DNA of 58,904 nucleotides from UBA11612 sp963976395 (GTDB lineage Bacteria; Pseudomonadota; Alphaproteobacteria; Rhodospirillales; Rhodospirillaceae), in the NCBI GenBank assembly GCA_963976395.1, contig CAXBLG010000014.1, forward strand, positions 1 through 58,904. Reading direction: 5' to 3'. The translations under genes and the position numbers were made by a program. Every line of letters starts with the position of its first letter. The first letter of the stretch is position 1. The notes under the pieces were generated by a model. The model saw only the letters and a list, made by a program, of their open reading frames with translations, made no database searches and was not told where the DNA came from. Of the stretch, positions 1 to 8,989 are shown piece after piece.

Positions 1-581
1 CGGACGCCGACATAATCAGCCAGCGCGTCGCGCGCAGCCTGCCCCACAGGAATCAGACGCTCCTTGTTACCCTTGCCGCGCACGATGATGACCGGCTTGT
101 CGCGGACGGCGGCGAGCGGCAGCGACACCAATTCCGAAACGCGCAGACCCGTCGCATAAAGCAACTCAAGCATCGCCGTCATGCGTTGTCCTTTGACCCC
201 CTCCAATTCGCGGGCAGCCGCAAGCAACCGTTCAACTTCAGATTCGGTCAAAAACTTCGGCAGCGGCCGCCCGAGCCGCGGACTGTCAAGCGCGGCCGTC
301 GGATCATCAGCACGCACACCCTCGGCATAGAGAAATTTATAAAACTGACGCAAACAGGACAGACGACGCGCTGCCGTGCGCGGTGTCATTGCTGCGCGCT
401 GCAATTTATCTAGATATGCCCGTAAATCTTCAGCCGTCGCCGCGTCAATCTCTCGCGAGCGCGCTTTGAGGAACCCCACCACGTCGGAGAGATCACGGTC
501 ATAAGCCTCAAGCGTGCGCGGAGACGCGCCGCGCTCCGCCGCCATCATTTCTAAAAATGTTTCGATATGCGGCGCCGTCAT
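1..581 (-). CDS. xerD: Tyrosine recombinase XerD (3' end outside window)
   Basis: Site-specific tyrosine recombinase that, with XerC, resolves chromosome dimers at dif. About 193 residues are visible, from the start to part of the catalytic domain. The N-terminal SAM-like core-binding domain fills roughly residues 1-90. The link sequence LPKFLTESEVERLL is XerD-like. The first catalytic arginine lies in ATGLRVSEL and the catalytic lysine in the beta-hairpin GKGNKERLIP. The H-x-x-R and tyrosine motifs lie beyond position 1. The start at 581 is 14 nt after the stop of the exported-protein gene, so the two are probably co-transcribed. XerD rather than XerC is chosen from the linker and from the aroK-aroB neighbourhood. 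There is no sign that it is a phage or island integrase. Confidence 0.9.
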   Translation of the reverse strand, partial: MTAPHIETFLEMMAAERGASPRTLEAYDRDLSDVVGFLKARSREIDAATAEDLRAYLDKLQRAAMTPRTAARRLSCLRQFYKFLYAEGVRADDPTAALDSPRLGRPLPKFLTESEVERLLAAARELEGVKGQRMTAMLELLYATGLRVSELVSLPLAAVRDKPVIIVRGKGNKERLIPVGQAARDALADYVGV

Positions 582-594
582 GAGACGCGCGCTC

Positions 595-2445
595 CTATAA
601 CCCCAGCGCCAAGACCGCTTCGACGGCAAGCGCGCGGGCGTCTTGTTCACGACCAACCGCCATGAGTGTCTCTATTGTCTTTGCCAGAGTCTCAGGCGCG
701 GCAAACGCCGGACCTTCATCTCCGAAGGCGATGAGGGCAAATGCCGCTGCTTCTCCGACACGCCGGTCTCGGGCAGCTAGGGTCAATCCATTCCAGACGT
801 GGGGCGCAACCGACGGTCCGCGTTCCATCACGCGCCGAGCGTCCAAGACCGGTTGCCAATCGGAAATGGCAATCGGATCACCAAAAGCGGAAAATAAATT
901 CAGAAACACTTCACGTCCCAACCCCGCCGCATCCTCGGAGACCGTTGCCGCCCAGGCGTCCATGGCGCGCCCCGGTAAGCGGCCCTTCGCACCCGGGGTC
1001 AGGAGTCGCTCTAAAGGCCACAGGCCGTCGGCAATGTTCGCCGCTTCTTGGCTGGAGCGAGACATATTGCGCGCAAGCGCCAGCCACTCCCGCGCCGCCT
1101 CGAATTCCCCAGCTGCAAGAAGGCCGCGCGCCGCCGTTCCGGAGAACCACACCATATCGGCTGACGGCGCGATGCCTTTTAGGAGCGGCGCATAGACCAA
1201 GCCAATAGTAGATACACTTGGGCCCGTTCCGCCCATATCGGCCCGGGCAAGATCAAACGCGCGCGCAATCACCTCGGCCCGTGCTGTCGGAACGGTTTGC
1301 GCGAGCGCAACCTGAAACAACCGCACACGCCCACGCACATCGGCGGCACTCACCTCTTCAAGTGGAGACTCAGCGCTCTCATCAATACTGAGATCACGGT
1401 AGATTTCGCGCAAGCGTTGGGGGGCAAGTGTACCGACCGCGACCGCCTGTTCAGCGAGAAGAATATGCGCCTCGGCAGCCGCGCGGCGCAGTTCTTCCAA
1501 TTCTTTGGCTGGCCGCTTTGTACCGCCCGCGTCTTCATCAAATTGCGGCATAGATGCCAGAACGCCGAAGGTTGTCGCATCGCCGCTGCGGATCAGCGCA
1601 TCGGGCGCAGGGACACCCGCCGCGCGCAGCATGGCAAGCAGCAACGGCGCTGGCGTTCCCAAAGACATAGGAGGTTCAGCCGTATTACCGCGCAATATAT
1701 CCACGGCCCAGAAATAGGCGGCATCGTCGATTTGCTGTTCACGAAGAAGGGAAAGACCAAGATCAGCGGCACTCTGTTGACCGCTCTCCAGATGGCAAAA
1801 GACCTGCATTTTCTGCCAGTGAATATCGGGCGCTCGATTTAAAGCGGCTTGAGTTTCGCCGCACGCCTCGCCCGTCCGGCCGACAATGAGATAGGCGTCG
1901 GCGCGCAAACGGCGAATGGTTTCGGTCACGTCCGCGGGCGGCACCAGTTCGATCATCGCCAGGGCATCGTCCCACGCGCCCATTGCCGCTAGCCGGGCAA
2001 TGCGGGTTTCCAAAAGCCACACCGAGGCTTCTGAAGAGTTGGTCGCCGTTGGCAAGACCCCCGCCGACAGCAACAAATTTTCAGCAAGGCGGCGCTGGGC
2101 GGGCGAAACCATACGTGTCGGCATTTGCGGCAATATCTTGCGCAAGGTCTCAAGGTCCGAGCCCTGCCAAAGGGTCGTTAAAAACCCGCCGTTCTGCGCG
2201 TCCACGAGGCCGATCCGGTCGCGGCCCGGCGCTGCCAGGACCCCTACGGCAATATCCGCTACAGCATCAGGTGGTTCGGCAGGCTCTGTCAGCTGATCCG
2301 GCAGCAATTGCAAAGGCCGAGGCGGAGGCGCTGGCGCTTGCTCCGGAGCGTCCTGACTTTGCGCAGGCACCGTCCACAAAGCTGCGGCGGCAAGAACGGC
2401 GGCAGCGCAAAACCGTTGCCGCCAGCCGCTAATTGAAGCGGTCAT
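595..2445 (-). CDS. Exported protein of unknown function, 616 aa, probably helical repeats
   Basis: I do not recognise a named family. The N-terminus (MTASISGWRQRF followed by an Ala/Val-rich core and VPAQSQD) looks like a Sec signal peptide with cleavage near residue 30. A proline-rich linker follows (QAPAPPPRPLQLLP). The rest is an Ala/Leu/Glu-rich series of short helices compatible with a TPR-like alpha-solenoid (for example AAGEFEAAREWLALARN). The product is therefore probably periplasmic and may serve in protein-protein contact. The start overlaps the end of the 42-residue gene upstream by 17 nt, and xerD begins 14 nt after its stop, giving a tight three-gene minus-strand unit. Its consistent placement between xerD and aroK suggests a conserved vertical gene, which is inference from context. 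Confidence 0.7.
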   Translation of the reverse strand: MTASISGWRQRFCAAAVLAAAALWTVPAQSQDAPEQAPAPPPRPLQLLPDQLTEPAEPPDAVADIAVGVLAAPGRDRIGLVDAQNGGFLTTLWQGSDLETLRKILPQMPTRMVSPAQRRLAENLLLSAGVLPTATNSSEASVWLLETRIARLAAMGAWDDALAMIELVPPADVTETIRRLRADAYLIVGRTGEACGETQAALNRAPDIHWQKMQVFCHLESGQQSAADLGLSLLREQQIDDAAYFWAVDILRGNTAEPPMSLGTPAPLLLAMLRAAGVPAPDALIRSGDATTFGVLASMPQFDEDAGGTKRPAKELEELRRAAAEAHILLAEQAVAVGTLAPQRLREIYRDLSIDESAESPLEEVSAADVRGRVRLFQVALAQTVPTARAEVIARAFDLARADMGGTGPSVSTIGLVYAPLLKGIAPSADMVWFSGTAARGLLAAGEFEAAREWLALARNMSRSSQEAANIADGLWPLERLLTPGAKGRLPGRAMDAWAATVSEDAAGLGREVFLNLFSAFGDPIAISDWQPVLDARRVMERGPSVAPHVWNGLTLAARDRRVGEAAAFALIAFGDEGPAFAAPETLAKTIETLMAVGREQDARALAVEAVLALGL

Positions 2446-2557
2446 TGGGGATTACTTTCTCCATTTTGGCCGTCGGCGGCGGCATATCGGAGGTCGCAAG
2501 GAAAACGACCCCACCGGCGATAACAGCAACAACTAGGAGAATAAGAAACTTTGCCAT
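2429..2557 (-). CDS. Small single-pass membrane protein, 42 aa
   Basis: A short gene encoding 42 residues: one hydrophobic helix (FLILLVVAVIAGGVVFL, residues 4-20) followed by a proline-rich segment (MPPPTAKMEKVIPNDRF) that would face the periplasm if the N-terminus is inside. The ATG lies at 2557 and the TAG at 2429-2431. Its last 17 nt overlap the start of the 616-residue exported protein gene, which points to translational coupling. From memory, similar tiny proteins with a PxPxxxxEKVIPD-type tail occur upstream of this locus in other alphaproteobacteria; I could not verify this. The function is unknown. It may act with the exported protein encoded by the overlapping gene. Confidence 0.6.
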   Translation of the reverse strand: MAKFLILLVVAVIAGGVVFLATSDMPPPTAKMEKVIPNDRFN

Positions 2558-2721
2558 GCTTTAATGCCCGTTAATCTGTCTCTATAAAGTGGCGGAGGGG
2601 CGCTCCGCCTCCCGCGACGACACTACGCAAGGGCTGTGATAATGTCCATTCGGCCAATGAGTTGGCCGGGTATTTAGCCCGGAATTTGAAGTTTGAGTGG
2701 CAGAAGAGGTACGAACGCGAC

Positions 2722-3312
2722 ATGAGTGCGGCGGCACATACTAACAACGAACGCGCGGCCGACGCGCGCGCCCTCGACCGTTCGGTTGTGCTGGTCGGCC
2801 TGATGGGCGCGGGCAAGAGCTGCATCGGCCGCCGGCTGGCGCAGCGCCTCGGCGTCAATTTTGTCGATGCGGACGCCGAGATCGAGGACGCGGCGGGCTG
2901 CTCGATTGCCGAGATATTTGAAAAATACGGCGAAGAGTATTTCCGCGACGGCGAGCGGCGCGTTATGGCCCGTCTTCTCAGTGAGGCCCCCGGCATACTG
3001 GCCGCCGGCGGCGGCGCTTTCATGAATTCGGAAACCCGCGAAATGATCCGAAACAAGGCTGTCTCGATCTGGTTGCGCGCCGATCTGGAAACCCTGCACG
3101 CCCGTACAAAAGGGCGCACCCATCGCCCGCTTCTCAATACGGGAGATGCGAGAGCCACACTTCAGACCCTCATCGATGAACGTTATCCGGTCTACGCTGA
3201 GGCTGACCTTACAATCGATACCGGAATCGACGGCCCCACCATGACGTGCCGCCGGGTTTTAGAGGCGCTTGAACAGCACATGGGAGCGCCGCTCACGGCG
3301 TCCGATCCTTGA
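2722..3312 (+). CDS. aroK: Shikimate kinase
   Basis: Phosphorylates shikimate at the 3-hydroxyl with ATP, the fifth step of the chorismate pathway, in the cytosol. The 196-residue product has the Walker A loop GLMGAGKSCIGRRLA near residue 25, the shikimate-binding DADAEIE segment, EEYFRDGERR, the glycine-rich AAGGGAF and the lid region around RTKGRTHRPLL. I chose the ATG at 2722, preceded by AGAGGT, rather than an in-frame TTG at 2662, because the extra 20 residues match nothing in the family. The stop codon overlaps the start of aroB in a TTGA arrangement (3309-3312), so the two are translationally coupled. Length is typical for AroK with a short N-terminal extension. Confidence 0.95.
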   Translation: MSAAAHTNNERAADARALDRSVVLVGLMGAGKSCIGRRLAQRLGVNFVDADAEIEDAAGCSIAEIFEKYGEEYFRDGERRVMARLLSEAPGILAAGGGAFMNSETREMIRNKAVSIWLRADLETLHARTKGRTHRPLLNTGDARATLQTLIDERYPVYAEADLTIDTGIDGPTMTCRRVLEALEQHMGAPLTASDP

Positions 3313-4433
3313 CGGTCGCCGACATTACGGTCGCCCTCGGCCAGCGCTCATACGGTATTCATGTTGGGCGCGGTCTGCTTGCGCGCGCCGCAGACCTATT
3401 CACCCCCGTTTTAAAACAACGGCGCGTCTTTATCGTCACCGACAGCAATGTTGCTCTGCTCTATCTCGACCCTTTGACTGAAAATCTGCAAGCCGCCGGG
3501 ATTCAGGTAGGCCACGTAGTCGTGCCTGCCGGCGAAGCCAGCAAAGACTTTACCCAATTGGCCCGCGTCCTGGATGCCATGTTGGCAGCAAAGTGCGAGC
3601 GCTCGACCATGATCGTTGCCCTTGGCGGCGGCGTCATCGGCGACTTAGCCGGGTTCGCCGCCTCCATCCTGTTGCGCGGCACGAATTTTATTCAAGTGCC
3701 GACAACCCTGCTTGCGCAAGTGGACAGCTCGGTCGGCGGCAAAACCGGCATCAATACAAGCGCCGGGAAAAACCTAGTGGGCACATTCCACCAGCCGCGC
3801 CTTGTACTGGCCGATACGGACACGCTGATCACATTGCAAAAGCGCGAACTGCTTTCAGGATATGCTGAAGTGGTCAAATACGCGCTCTTGGGCGATGCGG
3901 AGTTCTGGACATGGCTCGAGGAAAACGGCACGGCCGCCACGAGTGGCACTGAAGCCGGACACGCCGCCTTGCGCCAGTGCATTCTGACCAGTTGCAAGAC
4001 CAAGGCAGACATCGTGGCTGCGGACGAGAAAGAAAGTGGCGCGCGCGCGTTACTCAATCTCGGCCACACCTTCGGCCATGCTTTTGAAGCAGAATTCGGA
4101 TATGGCGGCGATCTTCTTCACGGCGAAGGAGTCGCCATTGGCATGATCTTGGCGTTTGATCTGTCCGTCCGCATGGGAATTTGCCCCGCCGCCGACCTGG
4201 AGCGTATCCGCGCTCATTTTGCCGAGGCCGGACTGCCGACGTCCCCACCGAAAGCCGGGCGCGATGCGGCGCTGACCGCCGACAAACTGTTGGCCCATAT
4301 GGCGCAAGACAAAAAAGTAAAAGACGGAGCAATCACCTTCGTTCTGGCCAGAGGGATTGGCAAAGCCTTTCTGAGCGCCGACGTGCCGGCCGAACACCTT
4401 CGCGAGACTTTGAACTCAGCCCTGGCGGCCTAG
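3309..4433 (+). CDS. aroB: 3-dehydroquinate synthase
   Basis: Converts DAHP to 3-dehydroquinate using NAD and a divalent metal, step two of the shikimate pathway. The 374-residue protein shows the NAD-binding ALGGGVIGDLAGFAAS motif near residues 105-120, the substrate loop QVDSSVGGKTGIN, and the metal-binding NLGHTFGHAFE with its histidines, followed by LLHGEGVAIGM. Translation starts at TTG 3309, whose last two bases form part of the aroK TGA stop. No better start lies downstream, since the first residues TVADITVALGQRSY match the family N-terminus. The order aroK-aroB is very common in proteobacteria. Confidence 0.95.
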   Translation: MTVADITVALGQRSYGIHVGRGLLARAADLFTPVLKQRRVFIVTDSNVALLYLDPLTENLQAAGIQVGHVVVPAGEASKDFTQLARVLDAMLAAKCERSTMIVALGGGVIGDLAGFAASILLRGTNFIQVPTTLLAQVDSSVGGKTGINTSAGKNLVGTFHQPRLVLADTDTLITLQKRELLSGYAEVVKYALLGDAEFWTWLEENGTAATSGTEAGHAALRQCILTSCKTKADIVAADEKESGARALLNLGHTFGHAFEAEFGYGGDLLHGEGVAIGMILAFDLSVRMGICPAADLERIRAHFAEAGLPTSPPKAGRDAALTADKLLAHMAQDKKVKDGAITFVLARGIGKAFLSADVPAEHLRETLNSALAA

Positions 4434-4465
4434 CACGCCGCAATTTACAACCCTGAGAGATCGAC

Positions 4466-5770
4466 ATGGAAGTTACACTTCTTATCATTTTGCTTATGAT
4501 TTTTGGTTCGGCATTTTTTTCCGGATCGGAAACCGCGCTGACCGCAACTTCACGCGCACTGATGCACCAGCTTGAGCAGGACGGAGACAAACGCGCCGCA
4601 ACCGTCAATCGGCTACTGGCACACCGCGAAAAACTTATCGGCACGATCCTCATCGGCAACAACCTCGTGAACATCGGCGCCTCCGCCCTGGCCACCAGCC
4701 TCATGATCGATCTGTTCGGGGAATCTGGCGTGGCGATTGCTACCGGCATTATGACCTTACTGGTGCTTATATTCGCCGAAATACTACCAAAGACCTACGC
4801 TCTCACCCACTCAATGACGATGGCGCGCACCGTAGCGCCGATCATGAGTGTGCTCGTCTTCTTTTTGACACCCATCAGCTTTGTCATTCAAAAAGTCGTC
4901 CGCGTGTTTTTGATGCTCATGCGGGTCAACACAATGAATGTAGGAAGCGCCGCCCAAGTCTTGGCTGAACTGCGCGGCGTGATCGATTTGCAGATGGGCC
5001 TCGGCGGGATCAAGGAAGAAGTAAAACATGAACGCGCAATGCTGCGCAGCGTGCTCGACCTTGCCGACGTCTCAGTTGAAGAGGTTGCTGTTCATCGTCG
5101 CAAGGTCGTCTCGGTGAATGCCGATCTGCCGATCGCGGACATCATGGAACAGGTTGCCGACAGTCCCTATACACGCATTCCGTTATGGCGCGAGCGGCCG
5201 GAAAACATCGTCGGCGTGGTGCACGCAAAAGCACTGCTGCGCGCCATACACGCGTCCGGCGGACAAACAGACAGCTTGGACATCATGTCTATTGCCGCCA
5301 AACCCTGGTTTATCCCGGACACCACAACGCTGCTTGATCAGCTCAACGGGTTCCGCGAACGGCGCGAACACTTTGCGTTGGTCGTGGACGAATACGGAAC
5401 CCTGGTTGGCGTTGTGACCCTTGAGGACATCTTGGAAGAGATTGTCGGTGATATCGGCGATGAAACCGATATCCCTGTCGCCGGTGTTCGCCCGGACAAG
5501 GACGGTTCATATCTGGTCGACGGCAGCGTCACCCTGCGAGATCTCAGCCGCGAGCTCGACTGGCAGTTGCCCGACGACAAAGCCTCGACCGTAGCGGGTC
5601 TCGTGCTTCACGAAGCCCGCACAATTCCAGCTCTGGGTCAGGAGTTCCTGTTTCACAGCTTTCGGTTTCAGGTATTACGCCGCAATCGCAACCAATTAAC
5701 GCTGATTCGCGTAACACCGCCGCCGTCCGACGACGATGAGACGCCGCCGATCCCTTCGCTCCCCGCATAA
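4466..5770 (+). CDS. CNNM/CorC-type membrane protein (DUF21, CBS pair, CorC_HlyC)
   Basis: Inner-membrane protein of the hemolysin C/CorC/CNNM family, whose members are linked to magnesium or cobalt efflux. In 434 residues the order is an N-terminal DUF21 transmembrane domain (residues about 1-190, including the FFSGSETALTA signature and FAEILPKTYALTHS), two CBS domains (about 205-335, with RIPLWRERPENIVGVVHAK and LVVDEYGTLVGVVTLEDILE), and a C-terminal CorC_HlyC domain (about 350-425, YLVDGSVTLRDLSREL). It starts 32 nt after aroB, preceded by GAGAG, and may be co-transcribed with it. The exact ion is not determinable from sequence. Confidence 0.9.
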   Translation: MEVTLLIILLMIFGSAFFSGSETALTATSRALMHQLEQDGDKRAATVNRLLAHREKLIGTILIGNNLVNIGASALATSLMIDLFGESGVAIATGIMTLLVLIFAEILPKTYALTHSMTMARTVAPIMSVLVFFLTPISFVIQKVVRVFLMLMRVNTMNVGSAAQVLAELRGVIDLQMGLGGIKEEVKHERAMLRSVLDLADVSVEEVAVHRRKVVSVNADLPIADIMEQVADSPYTRIPLWRERPENIVGVVHAKALLRAIHASGGQTDSLDIMSIAAKPWFIPDTTTLLDQLNGFRERREHFALVVDEYGTLVGVVTLEDILEEIVGDIGDETDIPVAGVRPDKDGSYLVDGSVTLRDLSRELDWQLPDDKASTVAGLVLHEARTIPALGQEFLFHSFRFQVLRRNRNQLTLIRVTPPPSDDDETPPIPSLPA

Positions 5771-5930
5771 CGGCTGACGCAGCGCGTTTACCTTGACCGT
5801 TTCTCTTAGGCCAGCCACACTCAATTCCACGAGGGGGTTTTAAACCCCGCTCAAGGTCGGGTTGCAGGTGCCGGTCTTCCGTCGGGGTTAAGCTCCGCAC
5901 ATCAATGACGCCTTTGAAAAGGAGAGCGCC

Positions 5931-6380
5931 ATGATACGGAAGATAGTGCCCGACGTTATAAACGACCAAGTCCTTCACAAAGTCAGCCCTAAAGATACGG
6001 CGCGGAGCGCCGCAAAGATGATGCGCGACAACAAAGTCGCGGCCCTTTTGGTGATGAATGCAGACCGTCTGGTGGGGATCATTACCGAGAGAGACATGAC
6101 CGCACGCGTGATTGCGGCGGGCCTCAACCCGGACAGCGCGGAAGTTGCCGACATAATGACCGGTGACCCGGACACCCTATCGCCTCACGACACCGCCGCA
6201 GACGCCATTCACATGATGAAAAGTCGCGGCTACCGCCATTTGCCCGTAGTTGAAAACGGCAAAGTCGTCGGCATGGTCTCGGTGCGCGACATCTACGCGG
6301 TGCACAACGGCGAACTCGAACAGGATTTAAAAGACCGCAACGCTTTCATCTACGGCGAAAGTTATGGCGGCATGAGCTGA
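5931..6380 (+). CDS. CBS-domain pair protein
   Basis: A stand-alone protein of 149 residues made of two CBS motifs forming one Bateman module (residues about 8-62 and 75-130), with AALLVMNADRLVGIITERDM in the first and RHLPVVENGKVVGMVSVRDI in the second. Such proteins bind adenine nucleotides and act as cytosolic energy or redox sensors, but the partner is unknown. AAAAGGAGAG precedes the ATG. It follows a 160-nt gap after the CNNM-type gene, so it may have its own promoter. It converges with the InhA-like gene, 16 nt away. Confidence 0.88.
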   Translation: MIRKIVPDVINDQVLHKVSPKDTARSAAKMMRDNKVAALLVMNADRLVGIITERDMTARVIAAGLNPDSAEVADIMTGDPDTLSPHDTAADAIHMMKSRGYRHLPVVENGKVVGMVSVRDIYAVHNGELEQDLKDRNAFIYGESYGGMS

Positions 6381-6396
6381 GGGCACGCGCCCTAAT

Positions 6397-7086
6397 CTAT
6401 AAGCCGAGTACCGCCGCCGCTTTTTTTGTCGCTTCAAGCCGGCGGGTTTGACGTGCGGATGCGGCTGTTGTTAAACGCGCCACAAGATCGGAGCCGGCGC
6501 CGGACGGTGACCCGGCGTCAAACGGCGGGCTCGGATTGTACTCAATGCCCAGCTGAATTGCCTTTGCCGCATCTTCGCCGCACATCTCGGCAATTACGGT
6601 TAGACCGAAATCGATTCCCGCCGTAACGCCGCCGCCGGTGATCCGGTTGCGGTCCTGCACCACACGCGCCTCATCCGGGATCGCGCCGAGCAATTCTAAT
6701 TGCTCCCGCGACATCCAGTGGCAGGCCGCACGATATCCGCGCAATAATCCCGCCGCACCCAAGACAAGAGAGCCGGTGCAAACCGACGTGACATAACGGG
6801 CTCCTTTTGCCTGACGGCGAAGAAAGTCCAGCACCTCCTCATCATCCATCAGATCAATTTGCCCTGGTCCGCCGGGCACGCAAACAACATCAAGCTGCGG
6901 GCATGCATCAAACGTCGTGGTCGGAAGAATCTTCCAACCCGTGAGCGTCGCAACAGGTTCCGGCGTTCTCCAAATCAAATGAACGGTCGCACCTGGCACC
7001 ATGCCGAACACTTCCGCCGGGCCGGTCAAATCGAGCTGCGTCAGATTCGGAAACAGAACAAAGCCAAAATGGAGAGACGCTGACAT
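6397..7086 (-). CDS. inhA: DJ-1/PfpI family protein, isonitrile hydratase-like
   Basis: A 229-residue cytosolic protein of the DJ-1/PfpI superfamily. It most resembles isonitrile hydratase (InhA), which hydrates isocyanides to N-substituted formamides. Visible catalytic features are Asp19 in the TQLDLTGPAEVF segment and the nucleophile-elbow cysteine Cys103 followed by Thr104 in TSVCTGSLVLG, matching the Asp/Cys/Thr set of characterised isocyanide hydratases. The PGGPG turn lies at about residue 73 and ITGGGVTAGIDFGL at about 168. There is no AraC DNA-binding domain, so this is not a GlxA-type regulator. It is monocistronic on the minus strand. The substrate assignment comes from family resemblance only. 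Confidence 0.75.
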   Translation of the reverse strand: MSASLHFGFVLFPNLTQLDLTGPAEVFGMVPGATVHLIWRTPEPVATLTGWKILPTTTFDACPQLDVVCVPGGPGQIDLMDDEEVLDFLRRQAKGARYVTSVCTGSLVLGAAGLLRGYRAACHWMSREQLELLGAIPDEARVVQDRNRITGGGVTAGIDFGLTVIAEMCGEDAAKAIQLGIEYNPSPPFDAGSPSGAGSDLVARLTTAASARQTRRLEATKKAAAVLGL

Positions 7087-7243
7087 AGATATATTTCCCT
7101 ATTGAACTCCACCGAAAATTGATTGCGATCGTGACGTCACAGATCAACCCTCACATAAAGAAGAGCTTATGCATCCATGCCCCACTCCAGGCGCATGTGG
7201 GAGTATAGTTATCTCCGTAGAAAAAAACATTCCCAGACACGAA

Positions 7244-7274
7244 AACGGCTCCCACCGTATCGATGGGAGCCGTT
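7244..7274 (-). terminator. Intrinsic terminator of the secreted-protein gene
   Basis: A perfect 11-bp stem (AACGGCTCCCA / TGGGAGCCGTT) with a 9-nt loop. On the minus strand it is followed by a short T run. It lies 55 nt beyond the stop of the gene ending at 7329. The stem is strong but the U-tract is short. Confidence 0.75.
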
Positions 7275-7328
7275 CTTGAATGTGGCACTGGCTTTATCGT
7301 CAGAAGCGATGAGTAAGCCGATAGAAAA

Positions 7329-8759
7329 CTAGCATCTGCTCCCACTGAGCTGTCCGACATCTCCTTCAGAATTGAACGTACCGCTAAGACTGCTACCGGA
7401 AATCGTTACACTGAAGGTCGTCCCGTCCGAGGTGCTGCCAGTGACACGATTGCCGCGCGCTCGACCAGTAATATTCTGGTTATCACCATCGGTCTTGTTG
7501 GCTGTGCGGCCTGTCACTGAACCGGACGTGCCAACGGTAAAGTTCCACGTACCTTCTACAAATCCGCCGTCAACAGTCCCGCTCCAGTTCCCGCAATACG
7601 CAGTTGTTGAGTTGGTAGCTGATTGGCGTTCGGCAGAGAACCCTCCGCTCCCACTTGGGCTGGTATAGGTTCCTGAAAGCCTTTGATTACCGTTGTTGGC
7701 GTCCAGCGCCCCGCTAAAGGAAAAACCACTCCCCGTGAGGCTCAAGGCTCCGCCGGTAGAATTGTACGTTCCTGAAAGCGAAACGGCAGTCCCATTTTGA
7801 GGGGTGTAGCTACCGCTCGCTGACGAAACGGCTTGCTGACTCTCCGTGCTGGTCGGCGCTTTCATGGATGCCGACACTGGAGCTGATGCTGTTGCAACAT
7901 CGGCTTCAACTGTGACGCTCAGGGTGCCGCTTTCGTCGCTTGCACCGGACACAATGCCTTCAAAACTTGAGGTCGGCGTGCCGCTGGTAGCGGTCAGGGT
8001 ACATTGCGCGGTCATATCGGTGATCACGGCGACTTGTGTATTGTTCACCATGTGCTGCAAGAAGCCGTTGAACGCGTTCTCCACTAAGATGTTGTAGTGA
8101 TACATCGGCGCGGTCGGTGTCACACCGATGCTGGTTTCAATGGTGGAGATCGGCAGCAATACCTGCCCGCCAACTGGGATACTTGCCGTTGTATATGTAC
8201 CGAGCGAACTTCCGTCGCGAGCATCGTACACGCCAAGCTCCACGATTGCCGCCGAGACGCCCGTATTAGTTACGGCCACGGTGCTGGGATAACCGTTGTT
8301 CAGTAACGAGGAGTGAACTCCAATAAGTGTAGAGATGCTCGCGCTGACCGTCCCAGCGCAAGTGCTCAGGTTTGTGAGCGTTCCATCTGATGGTTTCCAC
8401 AAAACATGCTGGAACGCACCGCTAAAGGTCGGATCAACGACGACAGTATAGTACTGCGGCTTGGTGAACGACGCGCCGGTGCCGTCCTCGACGGTATTAA
8501 TCAGATATTGCAACTCCGCACCAGCTGGCACGCTTGGTGTTTGATACTGCCCTAAGGTTTGGCCGGTAGTGTTGTCTTGGAGGGTGACCGTGGCGGTGCC
8601 CGCAGTGGTCCCCGAATTATAAAAACGAAGAAAAGATTGAGAAGCAGTTTGAGCCGATGAAAAAATAGTTCCCAAGCGAAGTTCGTCGGCGCCAGCTTGC
8701 TGCCCCTGAGTCAGCGAGAAAAGGCTCGCTGCTAATATTAGTGATTTTGATAAACGCAT
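7329..8759 (-). CDS. Secreted Ser/Thr/Gly-rich protein with an internal duplication
   Basis: An unrecognised protein of 476 residues with a signal peptide (MRLSKSLILAASLFSLTQG, cleavage near GADE). Two homologous segments of about 100 residues follow, roughly 25-130 and 140-250. Each has a xLGxYxTxSxPxGxxxxxxIxTxE block, a PxYYxxxVxxxFxGxxQHxx block and a closing cysteine, so the protein arose by internal duplication. The C-terminal 230 residues are rich in Gly, Ser and Thr (SGTYNSTGGALSLTGSG, GNWSGTVDGGFVEGTWNF) and look like a beta-rich surface or adhesin-like fold. I chose ATG 8759, preceded by GGGGGA, over an in-frame TTG four codons upstream. A terminator follows. No transporter partner is visible. 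Confidence 0.75.
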   Translation of the reverse strand: MRLSKSLILAASLFSLTQGQQAGADELRLGTIFSSAQTASQSFLRFYNSGTTAGTATVTLQDNTTGQTLGQYQTPSVPAGAELQYLINTVEDGTGASFTKPQYYTVVVDPTFSGAFQHVLWKPSDGTLTNLSTCAGTVSASISTLIGVHSSLLNNGYPSTVAVTNTGVSAAIVELGVYDARDGSSLGTYTTASIPVGGQVLLPISTIETSIGVTPTAPMYHYNILVENAFNGFLQHMVNNTQVAVITDMTAQCTLTATSGTPTSSFEGIVSGASDESGTLSVTVEADVATASAPVSASMKAPTSTESQQAVSSASGSYTPQNGTAVSLSGTYNSTGGALSLTGSGFSFSGALDANNGNQRLSGTYTSPSGSGGFSAERQSATNSTTAYCGNWSGTVDGGFVEGTWNFTVGTSGSVTGRTANKTDGDNQNITGRARGNRVTGSTSDGTTFSVTISGSSLSGTFNSEGDVGQLSGSRC

Positions 8760-8989
8760 AGCATCCCCCAATTTTTAACCGGAAGATGAAAGCGTCATCC
8801 CCCCCAACACTTCTAAAGATTCACTGTTACCTGCTGGTCGAGTTTGTGGGGACATCGCGGAAGTTACAACCTTCACTTTCACCCAGAATTACAGTAAAGG
8901 CAGCGCCGCCTTGTAGATCAAGGCTACTACCCTTATATGTGCGGTCTCTGAGTATGCCGACCTGATCATAGACAGGACCGACCCACACC

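Noticed and set aside
1..581. XerD as an integrase marking a genomic island
   Set aside because: Linker motifs and the aroK-aroB context fit chromosomal XerD. No tRNA, att repeats or cargo are next to it.
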